A stretch of 39,290 nucleotides of DNA from positions 1 to 39,290 of the forward strand of contig JAFOHG010000079.1 of NCBI GenBank assembly GCA_017421915.1, written 5' to 3'. Positions 7,575-15,104 of the stretch are shown here, piece after piece. Position 1 is the first letter of the stretch. Each line of letters opens with the position of its first letter. The DNA comes from Cellulosilyticum sp. (GTDB taxonomy: Bacteria; Bacillota; Clostridia; Lachnospirales; Cellulosilyticaceae). A program made the translations under genes and the position numbers. Under the pieces are notes generated by a model that was not told where the DNA came from, did not search any database, and was given only the letters and a program-made list of their open reading frames with translations.

Positions 7575-7750
7575 TGACAAAAAAGACATTTAAAAATAAA
7601 TAAAAAGAATAGGAGAATAAGGCCGATTAAAAGTAGGGGTTGTTCCATCATATAGTCACAAATGGAATTTTTAATATCGTAATAATAAGAATCATTTATA
7701 GGTTGTTTTAAGCGGCGCACTACACGGTGATGTCTATAATGTTGAGTCAT
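7568..7750 (-). CDS. Hypothetical small tail-anchored protein, 60 aa
   Basis: I do not recognise a family. The first 35 residues are basic and aromatic (three His near the N-terminus, RHHRVVRRLK, then a Tyr triplet). Residues about 38-54 form one hydrophobic segment, followed by a short Cys/Lys tail (KCLFCHK). This is the layout of a C-terminally anchored membrane peptide. A strong AAGGAG lies eight bases before ATG 7750; an in-frame TTG at 7768 would sit upstream of that site and is rejected. The terminator at the stop codon and a TATAAT on the minus strand at 7802-7807 (weak -35) make it a self-contained transcription unit divergent from lgt. Confidence 0.7.
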   Translation of the reverse strand: MTQHYRHHRVVRRLKQPINDSYYYDIKNSICDYMMEQPLLLIGLILLFFLFIFKCLFCHK

Positions 7751-7815
7751 AACTTTCACTCCTTTCAAGATTTAATCTTAGTATCTAAAAAAAGAAGAAG
7801 AATTATACTTCCACA

Positions 7816-7844
7816 TTTACACAAACTTATAAATCTCCTATAAT
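7816..7844 (+). promoter_or_regulatory. lgt promoter, sigma-A type
   Basis: TTTACA (7816-7821) and TATAAT (7839-7844) are separated by 17 bases. The predicted start of transcription is near 7851, giving a short leader with AAAGGAGGG before the lgt ATG. Confidence 0.85.
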
Positions 7845-7871
7845 AAAGGACATAATAAAAGGAGGGTTATT

Positions 7872-8738
7872 ATGGAAATACCAAATATTTATTTTCCTAA
7901 CTTAGGACTATCATTTCATTTAAATTCAGAAGCTTTTTCTATTTTTGGGGTTCCTGTATACTGGTATGGCATTATTTTAACATCAGGAATCATATTAGGA
8001 ACTTTTTTAGCATGTTATATTGCTAAAAAAGAAAAATTAGATCCTAATATATTTATGGATTTTGTTTTATATGATATAGTATTTGCTTTATTAGGGGCAC
8101 GTCTTTATTATGTTATATTTAATTGGTCATACTATGCTGAACATCCAGGGCAAATTCTTAATATTAGACAAGGTGGTTTAGCCATTTATGGAGGAGTTAT
8201 TACTTCGATTATTGTAGCGGTAGTTTATACACGTATAAAAAAAGTACAATTTTTACACTTTGCGGATATAGCAACTTATGGCCTTATTTTAGGGCAAGCA
8301 ATTGGACGATATGGCAATTTCTTTAATAAGGAAGCTTTTGGAGGGTATACGGATAATCTTTTAGCTATGGCTATTTTAAAAAGTGATGCTAAACCACCTA
8401 TTTCAGCAGACGTATTGGCACATGTTAAAACTTTCAATGAGTTTGGGAATGCACAATATATACAGGTTCATCCAACATTTTTTTATGAATCCTGTTGGAA
8501 TATTATTTTGTTAATGTTTTTATTGATTTATCGTAAACATCGTAAAGCAAAGGGAGAAATTTTCTGCTTATATTTAATTGGTTATGGTATAGGTCGTTTT
8601 TGGATAGAAGGTCTAAGGACAGATCAGCTCTTATTATGGCAGTCACACATACCGGTGTCACAAGTTGTTGCCATTATTTCGATAATATTGGGAATTATTG
8701 GTATGGTATATTGTCGAAAAATAAACAGAATAGAATAA
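7872..8738 (+). CDS. lgt: Prolipoprotein diacylglyceryl transferase
   Basis: A 288-aa integral membrane enzyme that transfers diacylglycerol from phosphatidylglycerol to the lipobox Cys of pre-lipoproteins, the first step of lipoprotein maturation. Several membrane helices are evident. The family signature is present: GGLAIYGGVI near residues 101-110 and GQAIGRYGNFFNKEAFGG near 141-158, with the essential Arg and Asn. A second conserved part reads HPTFFYESCWN, and GRFWIEGLRTD lies near the C-terminus. The start has AAAGGAGGG six bases upstream and a clear promoter. The last codons contain a Spo0A-box-like heptamer (8712-8718). Confidence 0.97.
   Translation: MEIPNIYFPNLGLSFHLNSEAFSIFGVPVYWYGIILTSGIILGTFLACYIAKKEKLDPNIFMDFVLYDIVFALLGARLYYVIFNWSYYAEHPGQILNIRQGGLAIYGGVITSIIVAVVYTRIKKVQFLHFADIATYGLILGQAIGRYGNFFNKEAFGGYTDNLLAMAILKSDAKPPISADVLAHVKTFNEFGNAQYIQVHPTFFYESCWNIILLMFLLIYRKHRKAKGEIFCLYLIGYGIGRFWIEGLRTDQLLLWQSHIPVSQVVAIISIILGIIGMVYCRKINRIE
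8712..8718 (+). promoter_or_regulatory. Spo0A-box-like heptamer
   Basis: TGTCGAA matches the core 0A box exactly and lies about 50 bases before the -35 of the spo0E-like gene, inside the end of lgt. A heptamer is expected a few times by chance in a window of this size, so functional status is uncertain. Confidence 0.3.
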
Positions 8739-8763
8739 AATAAACAAAAATTCAGAATTAATG

Positions 8764-8792
8764 TTGTTTTTTTCCAAAGCATGTATTATAAT
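8764..8792 (+). promoter_or_regulatory. Candidate promoter of the Spo0E-like gene
   Basis: A perfect TATAAT (8787-8792) is preceded at 17 bases by TTGTTT (8764-8769), which has only the TTG of the -35 consensus. The weak -35 would suit a regulated promoter. Confidence 0.55.
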
Positions 8793-8855
8793 ACCTTATA
8801 CAGAGATAAATAAAAAATAAATTTTTATGTTTTGTTTGATTTAAGGGGGATTAAT

Positions 8856-9023
8856 ATGAAAAAGATGAAAGAGAGTATTGCTTTTATGCAAAAAGACTTG
8901 AATCAGCTACTAGAAAATAATGACAGTAAAAATTGTCAATCACCACGAATTTATGCACTAAGTGTTATGCTGGATAAAGAGATTGTAAGATATTATAAAA
9001 ATCTCATTACTGGAAAATGTTAA
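8856..9023 (+). CDS. Spo0E-like aspartyl-phosphate phosphatase, 55 aa
   Basis: A 55-residue protein with the Spo0E family pattern S-x2-L-D-x2-I-x2-Y at residues 36-46 (SVMLDKEIVRY), preceded by a Lys-rich helix. Family members are small helical hairpins that dephosphorylate Spo0A-P or similar receiver domains and so delay sporulation; the usual signature starts SQ rather than SV. I chose ATG 8856, seven bases after AAGGGGGA, over the in-frame ATG at 8832, which lies before that site. It has its own candidate promoter and terminator. Assignment rests on the short motif and the size. Confidence 0.75.
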   Translation: MKKMKESIAFMQKDLNQLLENNDSKNCQSPRIYALSVMLDKEIVRYYKNLITGKC

Positions 9024-9031
9024 GAATAGAT

Positions 9032-9067
9032 AAAAGGCCTTTTATTAAGATAGAGGGTCTTTTTTTT
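9032..9067 (+). terminator. Terminator of the Spo0E-like gene
   Basis: AAAAGGCCTTT (from 9032) pairs with AGAGGGTCTTTT (from 9052) using several G-U pairs, followed by an eight-T run. Confidence 0.75.
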
Positions 9068-9119
9068 ATGAAAAAATTGTAAATTGTTATAGTGTGGGAT
9101 ATGATTTGACTTGAATTTT

Positions 9120-9133
9120 TTTGGTAAACCAAA
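9120..9133. promoter_or_regulatory. Operator-like dyad TTTGGT-AA-ACCAAA
   Basis: Perfect 6-bp arms are separated by two bases. It lies between a TTGACT (9106-9111) and a TAGAAT (9134-9139) whose 22-base spacing is too long for an ordinary sigma-A promoter. No regulator can be named. Confidence 0.35.
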
Positions 9134-9155
9134 TAGAATAGAAAGCAGTAGGTAT

Positions 9156-9173
9156 AAGTGGGGGAAGTGGGAG
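9156..9173 (+). repeat. MraZ-box-like tandem repeat
   Basis: AAGTGGGGG (9156-9164) is followed directly by AAGTGGGAG (9165-9173), matching at eight of nine positions; a further GTGGG occurs at 9094-9098. MraZ boxes upstream of dcw clusters are repeated GTGG-type words with about 10-bp spacing. Here the period is 9, so the link is tentative. Confidence 0.35.
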
Positions 9174-9397
9174 CATTTACAAAGAATATACCACTTACCA
9201 ATATAAATACTAGAAAATTTGTTCGTTTTTATCGGATACATTTAAGTGTAATTTAGTATAAATTAAGAGAGAATATGAAGTACGCATTCTTTAAGAGTAT
9301 ATTCCATGATTAAAAAAAGCATAGTATTTATAAGATGGGCCGTTATATCGAGTTTTGTGATAAGCATAGAGAAAAAGTTTATCGGAGTAAAATGTAA

Positions 9398-9403
9398 TAT
9401 AAT
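9398..9403 (+). promoter_or_regulatory. Candidate -10 of the rsmH operon
   Basis: TATAAT about 46 bases before the rsmH start. No good -35 is found at 16 to 18 bases, so the promoter may be activator-dependent or lie elsewhere in the leader. Confidence 0.4.
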
Positions 9404-9449
9404 GTACTCAGACTAAAATGAAAATTAGGGATATAAAAAAGGAGAAAAA

Positions 9450-10385
9450 ATGAAATTTGAACATGTGTCAGTTTTATTAAATGAATGTATAGAAGGGCTT
9501 GATATTAAGCCAAATGGAATTTATGTAGATGGAACACTGGGTGGAGCAGGACATGCTAGTGTGGTTTGTTCACATCTTAGTGAAGAGGGATATTTTATAG
9601 GGATTAATCAAGATAACAATGCTTTAGCAGTTTCAAAGGAAAGACTTAGTGATATGAAACCTAAAGTAACCTTAGTAAAGAGCAATTTTGTAGAAGTAAA
9701 AACAGTGTTAGAAAATTTAGGTATTGAAAAAATTGATGGGATGTTAATTGATTTAGGGGTATCGTCACATCAATTAGATGAGCCATCTAGAGGATTTTCA
9801 TATATGCACGATGCACCTTTAGATATGAGGATGAATCAAGATGCCTCTTATAATGCATATGAATTAGTTAATACAATGAGTGAAGAAGATTTGTATCATA
9901 TTATTAAGGAGTATGGAGAAGAACGTTGGGCAAAACGTATTGCATCATTTATAGTAGCCCAGAGAAGAGAAAAGCCAATTGAAACCACATATGAACTAGT
10001 AGAAGTTATTAAGAAGGCAATTCCTCAAAGTGCACGAAAAGATGGTCCACATCCAGCAAAAAGAACTTTCCAAGCGATTCGAATTGCTGTTAATAGAGAA
10101 TTAGAAATTATTGAACCAACAATTAAGGATATAGTAGGGAAGTTAAATAAGGGCGGAAGACTATGTATTATCACATTTCATTCCCTAGAAGATAGAATTG
10201 TTAAGCATGCATTTAGAGATTTAGAAGATCCATGTACATGTTCTAAAGATTTACCAATATGTGTTTGTGGAAAAGTACCACAAGTTAAGGTAATTACAAG
10301 AAAACCAATCTTGCCTTCAGATGAGGAAGTAGAAATGAATCCTCGTTCAAGAAGTGCTAAGTTAAGAATTATTGAGAAGATATAA
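9450..10385 (+). CDS. rsmH: 16S rRNA (cytosine1402-N4)-methyltransferase RsmH
   Basis: A 311-aa SAM-dependent methyltransferase (MraW) that modifies C1402 in the ribosomal decoding centre. SAM-binding motif: [12 protein letters not shown] near residues 25-36. Further family blocks are [20 protein letters not shown] (about 99-118), DMRMNQD, and the C-terminal [13 protein letters not shown] and [11 protein letters not shown]. The length is normal. The start follows AAAAAAGGAG. It is the first gene of the dcw cluster here and is followed 14 bases later by ftsL. The usual upstream gene mraZ is missing from this position. Confidence 0.97.
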   Translation: MKFEHVSVLLNECIEGLDIKPNGIYVDGTLGGAGHASVVCSHLSEEGYFIGINQDNNALAVSKERLSDMKPKVTLVKSNFVEVKTVLENLGIEKIDGMLIDLGVSSHQLDEPSRGFSYMHDAPLDMRMNQDASYNAYELVNTMSEEDLYHIIKEYGEERWAKRIASFIVAQRREKPIETTYELVEVIKKAIPQSARKDGPHPAKRTFQAIRIAVNRELEIIEPTIKDIVGKLNKGGRLCIITFHSLEDRIVKHAFRDLEDPCTCSKDLPICVCGKVPQVKVITRKPILPSDEEVEMNPRSRSAKLRIIEKI

Positions 10386-10399
10386 AGGTGGGGTAACAA

Positions 10400-10831
10400 A
10401 TGGCGAAGGAAGAAAAAACGAAATATAGGTATCAATATGATAGTGTAGCAAGAGCATATGAGCAGCCAGTAAGCATACCAGTAACGAGTGAACCTAAGCG
10501 TAAAACAAAATCTGTAGCTAGGCCTAAGATAGATATTGCATTTGGTGTGCAAGTAACAATATGTGGGGCTATTGTATTTGCTTGTGCTATACTCTATGTT
10601 CATGGTTATTCTTCATTACGTGCAAAACAAACCCAACTTAATAATTTAAAAGCAGAGAAGATAGCAGTATCTAATAAAATTTCAACAGTTCAAGCAAAGA
10701 TGACAAAGAAGTTAGATTTAGACCATATTAGGGAGAGAGCAGCTAATGAGTTAGGAATGCAAAAACCATTACCTCATCAAATTGTGTATATTGACTTGCC
10801 AGATAAAAGTTATACAACTTATCACGAATAA
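10400..10831 (+). CDS. ftsL: Cell division protein FtsL
   Basis: A 143-aa bitopic division protein. A charged cytoplasmic tail (residues 1-44) precedes one membrane helix (about 45-68) and a coiled coil with Leu heptads (about 72-105), followed by the septum-initiator motif RERAANELGMQKP (about 112-124). In divisomes FtsL joins FtsQ/DivIB and the FtsB/DivIC-like protein and activates FtsW with its PBP. FtsL is poorly conserved, so the call leans on topology and on the position between rsmH and a class B PBP. The ribosome binding site is AAGGTGGGG. Confidence 0.88.
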   Translation: MAKEEKTKYRYQYDSVARAYEQPVSIPVTSEPKRKTKSVARPKIDIAFGVQVTICGAIVFACAILYVHGYSSLRAKQTQLNNLKAEKIAVSNKISTVQAKMTKKLDLDHIRERAANELGMQKPLPHQIVYIDLPDKSYTTYHE

Positions 10832-10846
10832 AAACGGGGGATTACA

Positions 10847-13027
10847 TTGAAAAAGAAGAAAAGAAAAAAGAATAATGCCCTACCTAAAAAAGCACGCCTA
10901 AATAGGCGTCTCTTTTTTGTTGGGACTTCAATGTGTGCTTTATTAGGCCTATTAGGGTTAGAAGTTGCTAGACTAACATTATTTAAACATGAAGAATATG
11001 CAGCAGGGGCTTTGGCTAATATGACTCAAACTGAGATAACTATTGATGCGCCACGAGGCTCTATTTTAGATCGAAATGAAAGACAGCTAGCTATAAGTCT
11101 TTTGACTTATGATGTTATTTTAAGTCCATATCAAATTGTAAAAAACGTAAAAGCAGAGAAGCGGCCAGAGCTTTATGCGAAACTAGAGGCAGCTACAGGA
11201 ACACCAGCTAGTGAAATACAAGCTACTGTAGAAAAAAAGATTGCAGCTAATCCTAAAAATCAATGGTATGAATTGGCTAAAAAGATTGAGCTTAGTGATG
11301 AGCAAGTAGAAGAACTTAATCAATTAGGTGGTGTAACCGTTCGAAAAACTTATAAGAGAAGTTATCCAAATGGAGAATTAGCAGCACATGTTCTAGGATT
11401 TTACAATAAAAATGAAGAAGGACAATATGGTATTGAAGAAGGTTATGATGACTATTTAGTGGGACAAGCAGGACGTGCTTACTCACAAGTGCAAGAATCT
11501 AAGATTGTGACTAGAGAATATCAGGAACCTAAATCCGGATCAACTATAAAATTAACAATTGATCAAGTTGTTCAAGGCTATGTAGAAAATACAATGAATA
11601 AGTATATTAAACAATTTGGACCGTCTAAAGCAAGTTGTATTATTATGCAACCTAATACGGGAGAAGTATTGGCAATGTACTCTTATCCAAGTTTTGATCC
11701 TAATAACTATAATGATTTAGAAAATCAACTAGGAAGTAATGTTTGGTTGAATATGAAACAAGAAGCCCAAACAGAAGCGTTATACTCTGCTTGGAAAAAT
11801 CAAAGTATTCAGTTTAACTATGAACCAGGGTCTACATTTAAACCACTTATGGTAGCTATGGCGTTGGAAGAAGGCGTTATTAGTGAAAATGCTACATATA
11901 ATTGTCCGGGTTATAAACAAGTAGCGGATAGAGTAATTCACTGCTGGGATCGAGATGGACAAGGTCATCAGACTTTATTTGAAGCATTAGCAAACTCATG
12001 TAATATTGCCATGATCGAAATTGCAGATAAGCTAGATAATGAGATTTTCTTAAAATATCTAAGTGATTATGGATTTGGAGAAAAGACTGGAATAGAACTA
12101 GCGGGTGAGGAAAAAGGTTATTTATTTAAAAATCAATTTGGGCCAGTAGAGAAAGCAACAGCCTCTATGGGACAAACTTTCCTTGTAACGCCAATTCAAT
12201 TAATTACTGCTTTTTCATCAGTTATTAATGGTGGTTATTTAATGGAGCCATATATTGTTTCTGAAATTACCAGTTCAGATGGGGCCACATTACTCAATCA
12301 TGGGAGCCTAACAAGAAGACAAGTATTATCTACGAGTGTTTCGAATATGATACGAGATAATCTTAAAAAGGTAGTTGATGAAGGGACAGGAACAAGTGCA
12401 TCTATTCCGGGTTATAAGATAGGTGGAAAAACAGGAACAGGTCAAAAGTTTGAAGAAGGAACGAATAAGAGAGTTGAAGAACTTTATGCAGTATCCTTTA
12501 TGGGATTTGCACCGGTAGATGATCCACAAGTTGTAGCACTTATTGTATTTGATGATTTACCAGAAGGAACAGGAGCACCTGCTAGTGCATTTAAAGATAT
12601 GATGCTAGAAATCTTTCCATATTTAGGCATTGAGACTAGTGATGATGTGGAAATTCATGGAGAAGAAACTGTATCTGTTCCGGATATTACAAATAAAAAT
12701 ATTTATGAAGCAGCAAATTTACTAAAAGAAAAAGGACTTAATTATAGTACACTAGGGAATGGGATTAAGGTGAGCGATCAATATCCTCCTGCAGGTTCTA
12801 AATGGGGAAAATCAGGAACAGTGACTATTTATACATCAACGGATAAACCTGAAGATCTAGTAGAGGTACCAGAGCTTTTAGGAAAGACTGTAGAAGAAGC
12901 AAAAGATTTAGTGGGTGAAACTTTAGTACTTGAAGGGGCTGAGTCAGGTGTCATTCAGTCACAGATACCTGGTGCAGGCTCTAAGATAGAAAAGAATAAT
13001 AAAATCATTATACAAACAAGTGAATAG
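10847..13027 (+). CDS. Class B penicillin-binding protein with two PASTA domains (division PBP, PbpB/FtsI type)
   Basis: A 726-aa peptidoglycan transpeptidase. A basic N-terminus and one membrane helix (about residues 21-44) are followed by the dimerisation domain with APRGSILDRN (68-77). The transpeptidase domain has all three active-site motifs intact: STFK with nucleophile S329, SCN at 384-386 and KTGT at 528-531. Two PASTA domains end the protein (from about residues 607 and 675). The start is a TTG after CGGGGG; no suitable ATG exists. It directly follows ftsL and precedes a second PBP. The complete motifs and position suit the vegetative septal enzyme. Which of the pair serves division and which the spore cortex is inference. 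Confidence 0.93.
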   Translation: MKKKKRKKNNALPKKARLNRRLFFVGTSMCALLGLLGLEVARLTLFKHEEYAAGALANMTQTEITIDAPRGSILDRNERQLAISLLTYDVILSPYQIVKNVKAEKRPELYAKLEAATGTPASEIQATVEKKIAANPKNQWYELAKKIELSDEQVEELNQLGGVTVRKTYKRSYPNGELAAHVLGFYNKNEEGQYGIEEGYDDYLVGQAGRAYSQVQESKIVTREYQEPKSGSTIKLTIDQVVQGYVENTMNKYIKQFGPSKASCIIMQPNTGEVLAMYSYPSFDPNNYNDLENQLGSNVWLNMKQEAQTEALYSAWKNQSIQFNYEPGSTFKPLMVAMALEEGVISENATYNCPGYKQVADRVIHCWDRDGQGHQTLFEALANSCNIAMIEIADKLDNEIFLKYLSDYGFGEKTGIELAGEEKGYLFKNQFGPVEKATASMGQTFLVTPIQLITAFSSVINGGYLMEPYIVSEITSSDGATLLNHGSLTRRQVLSTSVSNMIRDNLKKVVDEGTGTSASIPGYKIGGKTGTGQKFEEGTNKRVEELYAVSFMGFAPVDDPQVVALIVFDDLPEGTGAPASAFKDMMLEIFPYLGIETSDDVEIHGEETVSVPDITNKNIYEAANLLKEKGLNYSTLGNGIKVSDQYPPAGSKWGKSGTVTIYTSTDKPEDLVEVPELLGKTVEEAKDLVGETLVLEGAESGVIQSQIPGAGSKIEKNNKIIIQTSE

Positions 13028-13038
13028 TGGCATAAAGC

Positions 13039-13091
13039 CTCCTCCTTTTAAATAAACTGTAGGTAAGACAAGGTTAAAAGGAGGAGTTTTT
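13039..13091 (+). promoter_or_regulatory. Hairpin sequestering the second PBP's ribosome binding site
   Basis: CTCCTCCTTTTAA (13039-13051) and TTAAAAGGAGGAG (13074-13086) form a perfect 13-bp stem with a 22-base loop. The 3' arm contains the AAGGAGG ribosome binding site of the gene starting at 13094 and is followed by TTTTTAT. It could act as a terminator or attenuator, or block translation of the second PBP. Confidence 0.82.
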
Positions 13092-13093
13092 AT

Positions 13094-15043
13094 ATGCATA
13101 ATGGAATTTCCCTTCAACTGAAGAGAAGGATATTCACCTTAATCATAAGTTTTGTAGCATTAACATTTGCTATGTGTATTCGATTAAGTTATGTACAACT
13201 TGTAGAAGGGGATAAATTACAAACCCTTGCAGAAGAACAGCAGACAAGAGATCGTACCATTGCACCTACCCGTGGTAATATATATGATCGAAATCTGAAT
13301 GTTTTAGCGAAGAGTGCATCTGTAGCAACAATTGGAGTAGTTCATGCTCAAATTCAAGATCCAGAGCGTGTAGCTAAAGTACTTACGGAGCATCTGAACA
13401 TGGACTATGAAACCGTTTACAAAAAGGTGACCAAGAGAGTAGCTTTTGAGAGAATTGCAACAAAGGTAGATAAATCGATAGCAGATGAAATTCGAGCGCT
13501 TAATTTGCCTGGAGTTAAGGTTGATGAAGATTCTAAGCGTTATTATCCATTCAATACGTTAGCTTCACAAACTATTGGATTTGTGGGAAAGGATAATCAA
13601 GGAATTGTTGGATTAGAAGTAAAATATGATAGTTATTTAAAGGGCACACCAGGTAAAATTTTGATGGAAACTAATGGTAAAGGTCAAAGGCGAGAAGAAG
13701 AAGTAGAGGTACGAATAGACCCTACAAATGGGAACCATTTAGTATCTACTTTAGATTTAACATTGCAACAATACGCAGAACAAGCTATTGAAAAAGCAGT
13801 ACAAATGAAAGGAGCACGAAGAGGAGCTATTATTATGATGAATCCTCAAAATGGTGAAATTTATGCACTAGCGATTAAGCCAGACTTTAATTTAAATGAA
13901 CCGTTTACAATTAATAATGAACAATTGGCTAGTTCTTGGAATTTGTTTACATCAGCAGAAAAGCAAAATTATCTCAATCAAATGTGGCGTAACTTTACGA
14001 TTAATGATACGTATGAACCAGGTTCAACATTTAAAGTTTTTACATCGGCTATGGGATTAGAAGAAGGGGTTGTGGATGAAAATAGTAGCTTTAATTGTAG
14101 CGGTAGTAAAACGGTAGCAGGACGTACAATCAAGTGCTGGAGGAGTCCGAGAGCACATGGACAAGAAACTTTTGTACAAGGGGTACAAAATTCATGCAAT
14201 CCAGTTTTTATGGAGGTAGCTGAACGAATTGGTGCAAGTAAATTTTATGATTATATGATTAAATTTGGATTTAAGTCCAAGACAAACATAGATTTACCTG
14301 GTGAAGCTGTTGGTATTTTACATAGTAAGAGTAATATTGGACCAGTTGAACTTGCAACTATGTCCTTTGGGCAGTCTTTTCAAATTACACCTATGCAGCT
14401 TTTGTCTGCTTCAGCAGCTGCTGTAAATGGAGGTTATAAAGTAACGCCACATTTTGGAAAAGAGGTCATTGATGATAGTGGTAATGTAGTTACAACTTTT
14501 GACTTTGGAAAAGGAGAGCAAATTATTTCAGCAAAGACTAGTGAACGGCTTAAAAAAATACTAGAGAGTGTTGTGTCAGAGGGTGGAGGGCATAAGGCTT
14601 ATATTCCGGGCTATCACATAGGTGGAAAAACCGCAACGTCTCAAAAGTTACCTAGAGGATCAGGTAAGTATACAGCCTCTTTTATGTCATTTGCACCAGC
14701 GGATAATCCCATTATTATGACGCTTGTTATTATTGATGAGCCACAAGGTACTTATTATGGTGGGGCCATTGCAGGGCCAGTTATGAAAGAAGTGCTTGAA
14801 AATGCGTTGCCTTACTTAGGAATTCAACCAGATTATACACAAGAAGAGTTGCAGCAAAAAGAAGTTCAAAAAGTAACCGTACCTGATTTTAGAAATATGA
14901 CTATAAAAGATGCTAAAAATCAAGCCGATGAAGTGAGTATAGAAGTAGAAATACAAGGAGAAGGCCAGTACATTACATCCCAATTTCCGATGCCTGGAGA
15001 AATGATTAATAAAACAACGAAAATAATATTATATACACAGTAG
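13094..15043 (+). CDS. spoVD: Class B penicillin-binding protein, SpoVD-like, with KTA in place of KTG
   Basis: A 649-aa transpeptidase with one membrane helix (about residues 11-32), APTRGNIYDRN near 58-68, nucleophile motif STFK at 311-314 and SCN at 367-369. One C-terminal PASTA domain follows (from about residue 593), which is the architecture of SpoVD, the PBP for spore cortex synthesis. The third motif reads KTAT (512-515) instead of KTGT. The 66-base gap from the upstream PBP holds a hairpin covering this gene's ribosome binding site, so its expression may be separated from that of the division genes. The symbol is given by architecture and context: a paralogue pair of one PBP with two PASTA domains and one with a single PASTA domain in a spore former. 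Confidence 0.82.
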   Translation: MHNGISLQLKRRIFTLIISFVALTFAMCIRLSYVQLVEGDKLQTLAEEQQTRDRTIAPTRGNIYDRNLNVLAKSASVATIGVVHAQIQDPERVAKVLTEHLNMDYETVYKKVTKRVAFERIATKVDKSIADEIRALNLPGVKVDEDSKRYYPFNTLASQTIGFVGKDNQGIVGLEVKYDSYLKGTPGKILMETNGKGQRREEEVEVRIDPTNGNHLVSTLDLTLQQYAEQAIEKAVQMKGARRGAIIMMNPQNGEIYALAIKPDFNLNEPFTINNEQLASSWNLFTSAEKQNYLNQMWRNFTINDTYEPGSTFKVFTSAMGLEEGVVDENSSFNCSGSKTVAGRTIKCWRSPRAHGQETFVQGVQNSCNPVFMEVAERIGASKFYDYMIKFGFKSKTNIDLPGEAVGILHSKSNIGPVELATMSFGQSFQITPMQLLSASAAAVNGGYKVTPHFGKEVIDDSGNVVTTFDFGKGEQIISAKTSERLKKILESVVSEGGGHKAYIPGYHIGGKTATSQKLPRGSGKYTASFMSFAPADNPIIMTLVIIDEPQGTYYGGAIAGPVMKEVLENALPYLGIQPDYTQEELQQKEVQKVTVPDFRNMTIKDAKNQADEVSIEVEIQGEGQYITSQFPMPGEMINKTTKIILYTQ

Positions 15044-15068
15044 ATAGCTTTTTTCTTAAGAAGACTCG

Positions 15069-15077
15069 TGATATAAT
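15069..15077 (+). promoter_or_regulatory. Extended -10 promoter upstream of murE
   Basis: TGATATAAT is a perfect extended -10 (TG-n-TATAAT), 28 bases before the murE start. The -35 region is only a T-run. It would let murE and the genes after it be transcribed independently of the PBPs. Confidence 0.6.
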
Positions 15078-15104
15078 AACCGATGATATAAAAGGAGGGT
15101 TACC

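Larger units (their letters stand above)
9068..9449 (+). other. Non-coding leader upstream of the dcw cluster
   Basis: About 380 bases with no credible gene. Short minus-strand frames here have no ribosome binding site and no recognisable protein. The region holds a TTTGGT-AA-ACCAAA dyad (9120-9133), a tandem AAGTGGG repeat (9156-9173), a repeated TTTATCGGA word (near 9228 and 9379) and a TATAAT (9398-9403). mraZ, which usually precedes rsmH, is absent from this position. Confidence 0.75.

Noticed and set aside
9007..9241. Two overlapping minus-strand open frames of 64 and 73 codons in the leader before rsmH
   Set aside because: Neither has a ribosome binding site or recognisable protein features, and both cross the terminator of the Spo0E-like gene.
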